Source of the DNA: Rhyacophila brunnea
Lineage: Eukaryota > Arthropoda > Insecta > Trichoptera > Rhyacophilidae
NCBI GenBank assembly: GCA_022495005.1
Contig: JAGYXB010001327.1
Location: 1 to 64,000, forward strand
Reading direction: 5' to 3'
DNA length: 64,000 nt
In this document: piece by piece, positions 23,681-35,900 of the stretch
How positions within the stretch are numbered: the first letter of the stretch is position 1
Layout: each line of letters begins with the position of its first letter
Program-made: the position numbers and the translations under genes
The notes under the pieces: generated by a model
The model's input: the letters and a program-made list of their open reading frames with translations, nothing else
What the model was told of the DNA's origin: nothing
The model's database searches: none

Positions 23681-24047
23681 TAATTGATTTATATTTTATA
23701 CTATTCCATTTTTAGTATTTTTTTGCGAACCGGGTTTCACCTTCAGGCTCTATGCACACTCGCCAATGGAAAATTCACATTGATACAGATTACAGCTACT
23801 TCTATAGGTAGGTACCTATAGTTTATTTTATCAACTTACCAACACTTTTAATGCGCTTGGTGAATGTGTTAATACTAAGTTTATTCTACGGGTTTTCTCC
23901 AAATTTAGAACACTAGTTTTAATACTTCCTTCTTTACTTAGTAGATTATAAGATTTTCGCGTTTATGTCTGAAGATGCTGAAAGGCGAAACCTGGGTCGC
24001 AAAAAATAATCCAACGGAATAGTACAAAACTTAAATCAATTAAAATT
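23681..24047. mobile_element. Element with ~70-bp inverted repeats and hammerhead-like core
   Basis: The left arm (23681-23750) and right arm (23970-24047) are inverted, diverged copies. Both contain, on the appropriate strand, CTGAAG, then GAAACC, GGTTCGC/GGGTCGC, a run of A, GGAATAGTA and AAATCAATTA. The right arm also has CTGAAGATGC-TGAAA-GGCGAAAC, which matches the CTGANGA...GAAA core of hammerhead ribozymes, with a GTC directly after a very short helix III. Penelope-like elements and retrozymes carry such motifs. No protein remains, so the class is uncertain. Confidence 0.55.
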
Positions 24048-24299
24048 AGAAGTTTTACGTTTTGCATAGTGCGATAAAATATGTTGCAAATGTACGGTGA
24101 ATGGCATGTTATTGTGCATTTTAAATTTGCGAATCTATTTCTGATGATTATTTTTATTGGGTTTTATTGGTTTTATCAGAAAACATCGAATTGTTTACAA
24201 CACTTCGTTTTCCGGCTGAGAAATATTTTCGCGATATTGCATAATAAAACAATAATTATTTTATTTCGGGGAAAGTTATACAATAATACGGAATTACGT

Positions 24300-24362
24300 G
24301 GCCGCGTCGTGCAGTGGATGCGAGCAAAGACCGCTCCAAGGTCTCCTCCGTCGAGCCGCATT
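24300..24362 (+). repeat. Weak tRNA-like repeat fragment
   Basis: GTCGTGCAGTGGATGCGAGC resembles an A box and TCCGTCGAGCCGC a degenerate B box, about 40 bp apart. Too eroded for a firm call. Confidence 0.3.
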
Positions 24363-25099
24363 TAAAAAATTGCAATAGCTCTCCCACGTACAATACGAAG
24401 CGAAAAAACGTGTTTTTTTCATTAGAATTGTCTTACAAAGCAACTTATGCAATTAGTGAATCATTTTTAAAACGACCCATACTTACGTGAATGCCTTCAA
24501 TAAACTGAACACATCACTATTACATTTTTTGACTTAACGTACTAATAATATTTAACAATTTAACATTAAACGTAATCTGATAATACCTATTATATAATTT
24601 GAGTAGGTACTTATATTATAGATAATATATAATTTTACATTTTACACTTTCCATGACTACCTTATTCTGCGCAGTTTTAACAATATTATTTTGAAGTCAA
24701 TGACAGATGAACAAAACAAAAGAAAATAGAGCTGCTGTCATTCGCATTAGGTACGCACTAAAAATTGTTATTAATTAATTTATGCCTGCATTTTAATATG
24801 TCGTGGTGGCTCCTTAAAATAATGGGGAGCATTTATTAGAAGTTTTTGGAAGACTTTTTTTTTTAAAAAGAAAAGGGGTTCGGAATGATGGTTATAATAC
24901 GATACTTTCTCACTTACATTTTCCAAGAAGTAGGTATGTAGGTACTTTCAAAATGTACATAAAGCCACCCACAGTTTACCTATGCATTCAATTTTATTTT
25001 AGTGGCTGACATTTTTATATAGCGGTGACTGCTTATCAGATGATAATAAAAATAAACCATGAATATATTATTATTTATTTTATTTATCATCAAACATGA
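24363..25099. other. AT-rich spacer, no feature seen
   Basis: No open frame or repeat recognised. Confidence 0.4.
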
Positions 25100-25560
25100 A
25101 TGAATATTATTATTAAGAATCATAAAATTTTGTCGATTGCGTCACCGCACACATACCGGCGTGAATATTCACTCACACACGTGCGAATATCGAATAAGCA
25201 GGCATCTCTTTTGACACTTGGAGCAATGTTTCACACAGTCCACTTCCAAAGCCTGCTCTACTATTTGATAGCTCGCCGAATATCTAAAGCGGTAATCTAC
25301 ATTTTCTCGCTGATAACAAGTTTTTTTATTTTTGATTCTACCGAGTTTATTTGCACTGGTGAACACCACGTGTCGCCGGCATGTCATGTCACCGTATATA
25401 ATCACTTCCTGGGGAACTTCGAAATTTCATTCAAGATTGCTTGTGGTGCAGATTTTTTAATTCGCCATAGCACGTCACCCAGTGACATTAGGAAACCATT
25501 CATAATGTTAATTATTATCACGGTGTGGGTGCCCAGAAACTAACATTATATACATACCAT
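25100..25560. promoter_or_regulatory. Complex island with a 147-codon unassigned frame; candidate regulatory element
   Basis: The second-longest open frame of the window (25100-25543, plus) lies here, but its protein has no recognisable motif and several shadow frames overlap it. The DNA is GC-richer and more complex than its flanks and contains a CACGTG E-box (about 25367) and a second CACGTC word. I favour non-coding, possibly conserved DNA over a gene. Confidence 0.3.
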
Positions 25561-26261
25561 GAACACGTGTCAGCCTTAGATCATGTTGTAATCTCCATTC
25601 ATCGTCATGATGACGAATGCTATAAACCCGGGAGTAAGTTCTGTCTTCATGAAAAAATTGTCTGCCCTTATCGAAATTAACAGATTTTCAATCACGTGTA
25701 TTAAACTGTGCGCCGACATAACCACAAGATGTTGCGTTTTTTCCTTTCACCCAACCTACGAGATAAGTATGCGCGGACTGTGGCGGAGTAAACTCGACGG
25801 TCAGACGTCGTAATGAATGGAGACTGTTACTTTTGGAATACGAAAAGAATTCCTCATACCGCACTTCGACATTAGCGATGGATAAACTAGCCTGCAGTTA
25901 TAACTGCGGGTGTTCATCTACGTTACGAGTTACTACTATAGTGATTATCGAATGCTGGTTATTAGGATCGTTATTGACCGTTTGTGTCGTTCGTGCTATC
26001 TTGTCTTTTATACATGCCGGAATATTAAAGCGAACATTCGATGCCTCAGATGGGTGCACCAACTCATGAGTTCCTTGAATTCGGAAAAGAAAGGGACCAA
26101 TCCTTTGAGAAGGCTGATGACAAAGAACAAGTAATATTCCATTCACCTAAATAATTTGTATTTTTTCATTCTGGCCGTGCTCATGAATCCGCCTAATACC
26201 TAACTTAAAACCGTGAAAACTGATTCGCGAATCGGAAAACAAAAAACAACGCCGATGGATG
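25561..26261. other. Unassigned moderately complex stretch
   Basis: Four overlapping frames of 68-82 codons lie on both strands between 25607 and 26146; none resembles a known protein. Confidence 0.35.
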
Positions 26262-26315
26262 CCAACCTTTTCTTTAGCAGCTAAACGCGCTACCAATTGT
26301 ACCACTTCAGTGGGT
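26262..26315 (-). repeat. tRNA-like fragment (asparagine-like A arm)
   Basis: The minus strand reads GTACAATTGGTAGCGCGTTT, an A-box/D-arm sequence (26287-26304) similar to tRNA-Asn, then CTGCTAA in the anticodon-loop position and AAAGGTTGG. The T arm is lost. It ends at the border of the palindromic MITE at 26317, so a MITE may have cut it. Confidence 0.45.
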
Positions 26316-26316
26316 C

Positions 26317-26606
26317 TATTCTATACTTATCGACCGCTAAAGTGATAAAGTGATAAATACGTCGGCTTACTAGGTTTGTATCAAAGTATTAGCACTTATT
26401 GTAACAATTACAATACGTTGGTTGTAATTGTTGCAATAACTGTTATATTTTAACAGCACCTCTCTTGGCTGTGATAAAATTTAGAGCGAGATAGACAGTT
26501 TTGACTGTTTAACGGCTAACTTATTGTAACAAGTATAATACCTCAATACAAATATGTAATAAATACTATCACTTTAGCGGTCGATAGTCGCCCTGTGTAT
26601 AGAATA
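26317..26606. mobile_element. TA-flanked palindromic MITE, copy 2
   Basis: The ends TATTCTATAC and GTATAGAATA are inverted. Further in, CGACCGCTAAAGTGATA is mirrored by TATCACTTTAGCGGTCG. The core shares TTTTAACAGCAC, TCTCTTGGCTGTG and GGCTAACTTATTGTAACAA with the copy at 12076-12354. The outer GGGTCTATTC/GAATAGACCC extends the palindrome a few bases beyond the TA borders, so the exact ends are uncertain by a few bases. Confidence 0.72.
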
Positions 26607-28178
26607 GACCCGCAGCAGTGGAAATGTGAAAAAAATACAGAATACTGTACACACAACTGCTAGTCTATGAAAATTTCAACAATACCTTCTATACTTACAT
26701 TTAGTAGGTAACTACATCATGCAACCAAGGCATCAACGGCAAGTCATAATAATATAGGTACTTTGGCTCCTTCGTATTTAATATATTTTTACGTATTGCA
26801 TCACGAAGACTGTATAACTGATAAGTAACTATATGAGTGTGCGGAGAACCTCAGTGGTTATGAAGATGGAATGATTTATTTTTTAATTGATGACAAGAAT
26901 ACCGTGCACTCTATGATACACTGACGATGACGATGTTGACGAATATTAAGATGGAGAGCAAACTAAAAAGTTTCACTTCCTGCACGCGTGGTTAACATAA
27001 CTCACACACACGTATACCTATTAAAAAAAATCGTTGAAATTTTTTATACCTGATATTCACCGAATAAAAAATATATATTTATATCTATCAATTTTCTTCA
27101 GCCAAGATGTAACATGTGAAAGGTGGGCATGTTCATAATAGGATGAGTAATCTTGTAATGTAGACATTGATTAAATTTCTGAGAATGATTTTATCCGTTA
27201 TTTTTTATTATTATTATTGTTAAAGTTTTTAATAATAAATAATCTGCATTCTATCATGCGAAAAGTAATATCATTTAATGTTCAACACATTCTAACCCTA
27301 GTTCAGGATTTACATTAAAATGCACTGTTATTTTATTATAAAATCGTTCAGTTAGTTTTAAAAATTCCTCCAACGTAGCAGTACATATTTATTCTATTGA
27401 AGTTCGGCGACTAAATAGCAATACGTCTCCTGTCATGTGCCAATCGAATCAATTTTTCAACATCTTGAATATTGAGACAATCTCAAATGCTGCATAGCCT
27501 AAAAAACAATTTCTGCCGACGATAATACCCTCTATAATATTTCCCTGCAGAGTTTTAAGATATTATTGTTATATGTTATTTGTACGAAAACACTTGTACG
27601 AAGGAAAAAATGACCGCAACCAACAAGCGGATTCACAAAGGTTGTAGAAGCATTTTAGCTGAATGGATTTTTCATCAAATATCGTTTTGCCAAAGCGTAA
27701 TCTGTACAAAGATAAAAAATAAGTAGTATTTATTTGATACACTATATTATTTTGGAAAATAAAATTAAAAATAGAAGTATTGAGCAGAAATGTCTAGAAG
27801 GGGAGTATATACGTACCGTAAATATTAACAACTTACTGTTAATTTAGAATTAATTATCAATTCTCTAATAATTTAAATATTGTTGTTTTGAAATAAATAC
27901 TTTTACTCAAAAAAAGTTAATGCTTCTTAGATTTACAATTCGTACAATTATCGTTTCAGCGAAGTGCTGTTCGATGATAATAATTGTATTAGGCTTCGAT
28001 GCCTTTTTGCCATTTTATGAATCGGCTTATTGGTTTCTGCTAATTTATTTTACTTCGTAAAAATTACGTGAGACGAGAAAACCATAATCCATTTCTATTT
28101 CCATCTTTTGTTGTATTGTGTTAATAATAATTAAAATAAATGCAACGAAATGTGCTACACGGAAATATTCAGGGGTTA
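26607..28178. other. AT-rich spacer, no gene seen
   Basis: No frames of note and no inverted repeats identified. Confidence 0.4.
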
Positions 28179-28186
28179 ACGTTAAG

Positions 28187-28597
28187 CAGTGACGTCCCGT
28201 GGGGGTACGCAGTTTGAGCGTCGTTTGGGGGCGGCAGTTACTCGAAGTGCGGCAAATTGAGGAGAATCATTTGGAATACCTATATAGAAATAACTACCTA
28301 AACTTAGTAATAACGAAAATACCTTTCCATTAAAAAATCAGCTGACTGGTTTTGTCGGGTTCGCGATATCGATCTAGTTTACTTCCGTTTCCCTTCGACG
28401 TCCTTGGTGACCAGAAACGACACGTGCAGATTTGCGAATAGTTACAGAGTTACAGTATGCTATTTTGTCAGTTATGTCTGCATACAACACATTTCTTAGA
28501 TATTGGACTCATGAAAGGATGATGAAAATACTGTATAAAAAATGGGACGGCATTTTAGCGCTGCCTAGGGGCGGCATTTTATCTAGGGACGTCACTG
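28187..28597. mobile_element. hAT-type MITE with perfect 8-bp TSD
   Basis: The element begins CAGTGACGTCCCGTGGGGG and ends CTAGGGACGTCACTG. It is flanked by a perfect duplication ACGTTAAG (28179-28186 and 28598-28605). Next to each end is a GGGGGCGGCAGTT/GGGGCGGCATTTT segment. The frame at 28432-28668 runs across its right border and is therefore not a real gene. Confidence 0.92.
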
Positions 28598-28605
28598 ACG
28601 TTAAG

Positions 28606-29170
28606 TGGTACGTCGATGAAACGTATCTACGTAAGTTACTCATTCGTAGGGTCCATAGCCCTTTGTGAATTAAATCGCCATTCATTATAATATTCCCATT
28701 ATGATCAAGACCTTCGTTTTTGTATAACATATTATCCCCTCATTTATAAGCGTACTTCTTTCATACTGTTCATATTTAAACGTGGATCGTCGTGTGTGTT
28801 TTGGTAGTGCAAATTAACAGAATTTCAAGGCGACCGACAAAATTATTTTGATACCAACTATTACAGAAGTGAACAAAATCGTGGCCAAGTGTGTGTCGTC
28901 TTTAATTGTGTGAATCTTTCTGTGTCGTGTAGTGTCATCGTGAAATACGAGTTCATTCAAGTAATAATGTAGAACAGATGTGTTATGGCGCGATAATTTG
29001 CAGATCTATTAGCTGGTTCATTGACTCTTTTTAGATCTATTATCTAGCGTTAAAAGACAATATCCGCACTCTCGCATTGGCATTATTCAAGACCATCTTA
29101 CGATTGTTTATTCTGAAAAAAAAAATATTGAAAATACAATTTTATTTGCAATCTATTTTTTTTTACATTT
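28606..29170. other. Unassigned, mildly GT-rich stretch
   Basis: 28780-28980 is GT/CG-richer, with repeated GTGTGTCGT words, and could be a 5' UTR or nothing; no splice context can be proven. Confidence 0.3.
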
Positions 29171-29173
29171 TTA

Positions 29174-29492
29174 GGCCCGTTTCAGACGGGACATCAGTGT
29201 CGCGCTCGGTATAATATATGAGGCCTCTGTATTATGTTTATGAACGCCCCAGAGCTAATGAGTAGACGCATAATTTCGCGTTATTAATTAGAACATAAAA
29301 CTGGCTGCGGTAATAAAAACAAGTGTATCGGCGGCTTGAGAATGTAGCGGCCGACGGAAAAGTGTACCGGACACGCGTTGACTCATTAGCTCGGGGGCGT
29401 TCATAAACACAATACAAAGGCCCCTTTATTCGAATATAAAGGCCTCCTATATTATATCGAGCGCGACACCGGTGTCCCATCTGAAACGGGCC
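29174..29492. mobile_element. PIF/Harbinger-like foldback MITE with TTA duplication
   Basis: The ends GGCCCGTTTCAGACGGGACA and its inverse TGTCCCATCTGAAACGGGCC form terminal inverted repeats that continue inward for roughly 100 bp through TGTCGCGCTCG, ATAATATA, AGGCCT, GTTTATGAACGCCCC and GAGCTAATGAGT. The right arm has an extra ~20-bp insertion near 29425. TTA flanks both sides (29171-29173 and 29493-29495), matching the 3-bp duplication of PIF/Harbinger transposons. The 80-codon minus frame inside is a by-product. Confidence 0.88.
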
Positions 29493-29495
29493 TTA

Positions 29496-32400
29496 GTAAC
29501 CAGGACTAATAATATTTAGTAACTATGTAAATAAAAAATGTATTATAAAATGTAAAATACGAGGCTATTTAAAATATAAATCAATCATGAATAATTACTA
29601 ATAAGCACGGCAAAATTTGACGAAACATCTCATGTAATATACGAGTACCTATAGCCTAAAAATAATTTTCTGCAGTTTATCTGTTTTATATAATATAATA
29701 TACACATGTACTGAACACATTTATCTATCTGTACCTATTTATATATTTACGAAAGCATAACATTTGTACCGTCTATTTATTTTTTAGTTGCGGCCTCCAT
29801 TTAATGAACGTATTAATACAATGAATCGGTACCTACCTAACATGCATGATTAGTATAGGAACATTGGTATGCAATAAATATTGTATTTGGTTTTTGGGCT
29901 GTCAGAATGTATCTCACGTTTCGGACTCATTGCATACGCCATATTGAAGAAATGATGTGGTGCTGTTAACCGTGTCGTGTTGAACAATGTTAGAGTTGGC
30001 TCACAGTGACTATAGCGTAGAACATGTGGTAGTTTACCATGTTCATTGAAACCAGATATACTGAATCGGACATAGGATTTTGTTTAAAAATCAGGAAGTC
30101 ATGACGTTTTCAATTGTAGCCCATTGTCCCTATTAATCTTATGAAGGTTTCGATGTATTGCTGTTTGATATATCCTTCACTAAACGAACGCAGTACCCTT
30201 TGTGCCGGTCCAGTATCTAGGGTCTCGGCGAAATGTTGAAGAAAGAAGGAGAAGGAAGAATACAATATGGTGGCAACCCAAAAACTAAATGCACCTAAAC
30301 AACTAACCATCAAAATCTTAAGAGATATTATGTAAAATAATATGTGTGAGTAATTTATAAACTAGTTAAAAATCAAATTTAAATGCGTTTAATATGAACT
30401 TAGATATAGATACTTTTGTGGTTCGGATGCTCTAATACCGTATGTATATTCGATGTAACTTGGGCATGTAAAACAAGATTTCTTTATGGAATTCGTTACT
30501 GCGAATTTACATAGTCACATCAGCCGGTTGTGCGAAGCTGATTGTTAGACGCACTACAACATTGTCATGTAAAAAATGATATGCCTAGTTTTTTTTTTGT
30601 TCGCGAATAGTTATTTGTTACTTCTCGTCTGGCGGTTCAGCATTTTTTTTCTTCGGCGAGATTCAATACCTCCGAACACTTTTGAACTCTAATCCACCGG
30701 GCCTGTAATCGAAGAACAATGGCTGCAAAAAAATATTCAATTAAGAATACATAATTGGCTCGATCTCTTATCACTTATCGCCGTCCATCATGAGAATCGT
30801 CGGTGCAATCAGACGATGCGTCTCGCGCCTTTTGTGTTTTGACACCAAGTTAAAGACTTGTACCTTTCTCTCTCTATGTACAACCAATATTAATCGACAA
30901 TAATGGCATATATTTTTTTAAATATACATATTATAATCAAGAATGTACAGGGTATACTACAATTAGATATCTACAGTAGGATACATAATAATATATAGGT
31001 ACCCCAAAATAAATAGCCATGATGCCTCCACCAATAATAAAATTGTTTGATATCTCTGCTGAAATGATTAAACCAATGCGTATGAGCCTATTAGCTATTA
31101 ACTATTCGTAATATTACTTAGGTATTATTAATATTATTACTTAATTTTAGATATAAGGACATTGTATTAATACTATGTTTCATGATTAACTTATTGTATT
31201 AACACATGCAAGACTATGTTTAAGGAGATGTGTATTGCTAATGATTTAAAGCTAAATACCTAATTAAAAAAATATTGTGAAATTATAAATTATTCAAAAA
31301 TTCCTCCCACACGTGCGACAGAGCATTTCTTATAAAACTACATATCAATGATAAAAATAAACATCAGTAATAAGCTTAAAGCGTTCAATTGTAACGTTGA
31401 TTTTATACAGTTTTTAATAATTGTGTCGACTACCTAAGTTTAACATTATTTTTTATTGTTTTTTCGATGCCTATTGATTATTTAAAACTTTTTATTCAAT
31501 TATTGCATTATATTATTGCATGTTTCGTAATTCCTTGTCTATGTTATTATTTAACCTTCTAATCGCCATCATACTGTACCTTAATAATATAATTGTGTTA
31601 ATTTTAAATTGAGTATGTATCATATTAATAATATAGTTACTTATATTAAGTACTATTTTCTTTATTAGTGCAAAATAATAAACTTTCTGCTTTTTATATA
31701 TTATTTATTATAAACACTTTTTATACGAAAATTTAAAAAAATATTGCAATGTATAATAAAGCGTACCTGCGAGTTGTGAAACAAATTCTTTTCTCGTGAG
31801 ATTATTATGTAAATCACAATTTTATTTTAAATCCTTAATGCAGAGAAATTCGTTTTTTAATACTGAAAAATCCAGTTATTTTTATGAAACAAAAAAAACG
31901 TTTCGTGCTACTTGTAAAAAATATTTAATAAGCGATTAAGGTATTTAATTTGGACTTTAGATGGTGAAAATTTCGAATCAGTTGAGGGGGTGGGGAATTC
32001 AGATTAAAAAGAAAAGAAACGTGCTATTTAGACGTCAATGTTTTCACATCGCAAGTCTTACAAAGTCGTTAAACATATTTAATATATAACGGAAGTACGA
32101 TGTTTTCCTCATACGTTTATATGAGATTATGTACCAATTGAAAACTAGTGAGGCAAATGTGAAGCTGCACAGGGAGTTCTTCATTTTTGGATTAGAATGG
32201 AGGGGGGAGTTTGTAGAGATTTTAATTACACGATTATTTTGCAGTAAAAGTGAAGAAAACACAGCATTTGATATTCGATACCTTTGCTCAGAGTTATGTT
32301 TATTATTATTATGATTCGGTATATACATTTTATTATAGTTTTTGGATTATTGTCTTCGATCTAGGATAATCTCTTATAAAACGTTGTTATTAATATTTCT

Positions 32401-32559
32401 TTCGCTGATTGACCATAATTACCTCGAAATAGTGCGTTGTGATAATAAATGATGGTACATTATTCATATTTTTTCTTCTATACATTAACACAGGCGTATG
32501 GTGATTATTTAAAATTAGTTTTTCATTCATGTCCATGTTTTGTTGCTCGTTACATCACG
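29496..32559. other. Long AT-rich stretch, no gene or repeat identified
   Basis: The minus-strand frame at 30110-30313 and the pair at 32044-32328 match nothing known. No transposon ends found. Confidence 0.4.
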
Positions 32560-32840
32560 TTGGCGCTGACTTTGACTTTGTCTGCAGGCGCACGCAGGTA
32601 GGTACAGGTACACGGTCATCGTGATGTTCTTGTATCTTGATTGGAGATATTATTATTATCTCGTCTTCTTCCTCGCCGTGTGCGTCTCTCCGCGGTCAGA
32701 TGGTTCCCAGACGCAGACGCAACGTTCATCATCGTCATTGTTATTGTTAAAGAGATACCAGATGCTATTTCTAAGTCGTGACGCGTAAAAATGGCACCCA
32801 ATCTGTGCGCCGGGCTTTGGGGACTCAATATAAATCTCTT
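32560..32840. promoter_or_regulatory. GC-richer complex island, candidate regulatory element
   Basis: Contrasts with the AT-rich flanks and contains GACTTTGACTTTG (32571-32583), GCAGGCGCACGCAGG, two CAGACGCAG words and TCATCATCGTCATTG. No transposon ends; the 78-codon minus frame is unremarkable. Confidence 0.28.
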
Positions 32841-34374
32841 GTATCTAATCATTATTCAACTTTGAAGGCGAGCTTACATTTTTATGGAAAATGAATGCAT
32901 TACCAATTTAATGTAATAGCAATCGAACGTCACTTCGTTAATAACTGCGTAGGTATCCCAAGACCTACCCTATAGATTTCCTAGGTAACAAAAAATTGAA
33001 TTTACCTTCTAATTTTTGTAAAATAGCAGCATTTTACCGTTTACACATCTGATTAAGGTAGTGTATTTATTATATTCAATCGTCTGTGATAAATGTATAT
33101 AGGTAGGTATCATATTATAATATATAATGCTTTCGTATATTTATTTCATATAAACTTGTTAAGTAATGTGATGTTAAAACTGGAGTGTGGCAAGTCCAAT
33201 AAACAATAACTTGGGCGGAAAACGAATTATATTATATTATAGATCAAGACAGGCAGCGCACAGTTAACAATGTTTAGTTAATGTTAATTTTTGAGAAAGC
33301 CATGATTTCTCGGAAATTGGGCCAAGTAAAATATTTTTTACCCAACTTATATGCATCTATTTGTCAACATTTGTAACAATATTTAAATACATCATAATAA
33401 TAATATTTGTCTGCGTTGCAAACAACTTCTTGTTATCAGATCTCAGTTTCGGCAGATAACTAGTTAGTTAAGTCAATTTAGTAAGTAGGCTTAGGTACTA
33501 CTCCGTACCTGTCATATTTACAAAATATTAGCTCTTCTTCGGCCGAAGTAATAATATAATTATATATATTCACAGTAGAAAAAAAATAAAACTACTCGTA
33601 TATTTTAGCATTTGTTGAGGAAGAACTTTTATCATTTTATGTTACTGGGCACTTACGAATGGTATTGTGCCTTACGTATTCAATTGGCAGGTGGGTACAT
33701 CGATATATACGTAGGCACTTTAAATTGTTTCGTTCTATATAACTCATATGTCAAGATACAAATTGTTCTACGAAAACTTCTTCAGCCGTAGAGGGTTGAA
33801 AAGCTCGCAGCGAAGGTAGAGCTTTCACGTCGTAGCCGCGTCTACGCCACATATAGCAGCACTACTACATACATTACAATGATTGCGAATTCGCACTGCA
33901 AAAACGATTGGGGGGCACTGCTGGAAAAGTAGAAAAAAATGGCAGTCTAGGTCGCCGCCATACCTGCCCTGCGCATACATTCGGTACCTAACGAACAAAA
34001 AAAGAGAACCAACCCGACGATATTTCACTTGTCCGAGATAACGATCGAAAGCCCGTCGCGTTTTTTTGCCGTGCTGGACTTTATTTGCATGCCTATTTTG
34101 ATTACATATACAATTTGCACAAAGATGATAAATAATGTGCGTCTGGTGCCATTTCCCTCTCCGTACAGGCCATTTTGATCCGTTTATGGACTCTGTGGCA
34201 ACTTCAATATTATTAATATCATGTACTCACTTAAAATGTGCACTAGCAATAATTGAAAGACTGTTGCAATAGTTATTTAATCTTCTAATATAAAATAATA
34301 ATCGTGGATTAAAATAATATAAGTTTCGGTTACCAAAAGGGCAATATCAAATTTCAAGAAATTAATTATTTAAA
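32841..34374. other. AT-rich spacer with a small GC-richer patch
   Basis: 33780-34060 is slightly GC-richer; a 67-codon minus frame there is not recognisable. Confidence 0.35.
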
Positions 34375-34553
34375 ATAATTAGAATTCTCATTAAATTTCT
34401 CGATCATCAATGATTTTCTCGAGAAATCGAGAAATTTTATTAGGCTAAGCTGCCGACCGCAACCCGTCATGGCTTTCGACTTTCAATCTTTACGAAATTT
34501 ATTAAATTAAATCTCGAGAAATTAAAAAAAATCGAGAAATCACAAGCTCTAGT
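34375..34553. mobile_element. Possible truncated MITE rich in TTTCTCGAGAAA palindromes
   Basis: The right border, read on the minus strand, starts TAGAGCTTGTGATTTCTCG, reminiscent of the TAGAGTTGGG...TTTCTCGAG hAT family in this window. The interior has repeated CTCGAGAAAT words in both orientations. A matching left terminus and target duplication were not found. Confidence 0.38.
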
Positions 34554-35639
34554 TATGATTTCTTTACCTTCTGAATTTGTCTTCACCTATCGAAGCATTT
34601 ATTCCTAATAAAATTGTTAATCGAATTGTGAATTGTTTACACTTTCTTTATGTTATATCGTGAACGCTTTTAATTTATAATTTGTCCTGTTCATTATATT
34701 ATGTAAAATGAATAAATTTGAATTTGATTTCCCTAAAACATTTTCCGTCCAAATTTCAAGCCGAGTTCTTATTTTTTGTGGTTTTATGTATTTATATATA
34801 TTTTGTAGATCTTACAGATTGAATGTTATAATAATATGTACCTATATAGTGGGAAAATTGTCGAGATTTGAGAATGAAGTTTTCTCATTATTTATCGACA
34901 ATTCTCGTACCATCACCCTTTGCTACGATTTTGCGATGACCAAAGACACTTCTTTATTCCACGTTCGATACGTTTATTATTGAAGTGTACCGATAGCTTT
35001 ATTATTAGTTATTACTTTTACACACACATAAATATTTATACTTATATCTATATGTAATATATGCTATTATATTACATTGGATGGCTGTTGCTAGTTCGAC
35101 GGTCTTATGTTCTTTGCTACCACATATATCCACATAATTTTATGAGATTCAGCCATTGACACTTCATCTGCTTAGCGACCTCTTTCACACCGCGTACTCT
35201 TGTCTGCATCCTTATTCATTAGTTTTGTTTTGTGCTCTTTCCGCATTACATCCAATAGGCACATTTTCATGCCACGCTGGGATACTCGTATTTTTTTTTA
35301 CATTAAGGGTCCATATTTCAAACGTGAGCACACACTGGTTGAACACTTTACGCTTAAGACACAGAGGGAGGTACTTTTCAAGATATTAATCAGAAAATTG
35401 TTCGTTTGAAATATTTTGGCGCTGTTTTTTGCCATTAATAAATTATTGCATTATTCAAACATGAATATCCCAAAGTTTTAATAAAAAAAACCATAGATAT
35501 TCGACGTTTTAATTGACGAAACAATTCTTTCAACTTATATGTGGATATTATTTTTGTTTTATATTATATTGTGGCCCTTATAGTATGCATGCTAAAAATT
35601 AGATAAAACATGGTTGAGTATGTATTATTACTACGTTTA
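34554..35639. other. AT-rich spacer, no gene seen
   Basis: The frames at 34708-34983 and 35156-35409 are not recognisable. Confidence 0.4.
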
Positions 35640-35900
35640 CCGGCAAGAACCGAGATAACACTTTTTTTGACGCTGAAGCGACATAAAAACCCTCCCGACT
35701 GTTTTACACAGCTACCGGCAGACAGCGTCCCTCATATATCTTATCGTTGTTTCTGCCCAGGCAGGCATTCTTCTTTCGCGACCTCCCTGCGTGATTCAAT
35801 TCCATATATCTCGTCCAGCTGTAGCGACGCGCGATATATTATTTGGAAAGCGTACCCTGAATTCTTTATGCGCGCGCGAAAACCTGAACCGGGCTGAGTA
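35640..35900. promoter_or_regulatory. GC-richer complex island, candidate regulatory element
   Basis: Covered by a 95-codon plus frame (35610-35897) with no known motif. Contains GCGCGCGAAA and CGACGCGCGAT words. Repeat-free and distinct from its flanks. Confidence 0.28.

Noticed and set aside
26262..26315. tRNA-Asn gene
   Set aside because: The D arm and anticodon region look tRNA-like but the T arm and acceptor are missing.
28432..28668. 78-codon plus frame
   Set aside because: It crosses the right border and target duplication of the hAT MITE at 28187-28597, so it cannot be an old gene.
29238..29480. 80-codon minus frame
   Set aside because: Lies entirely inside the foldback arms of the Harbinger-like MITE.
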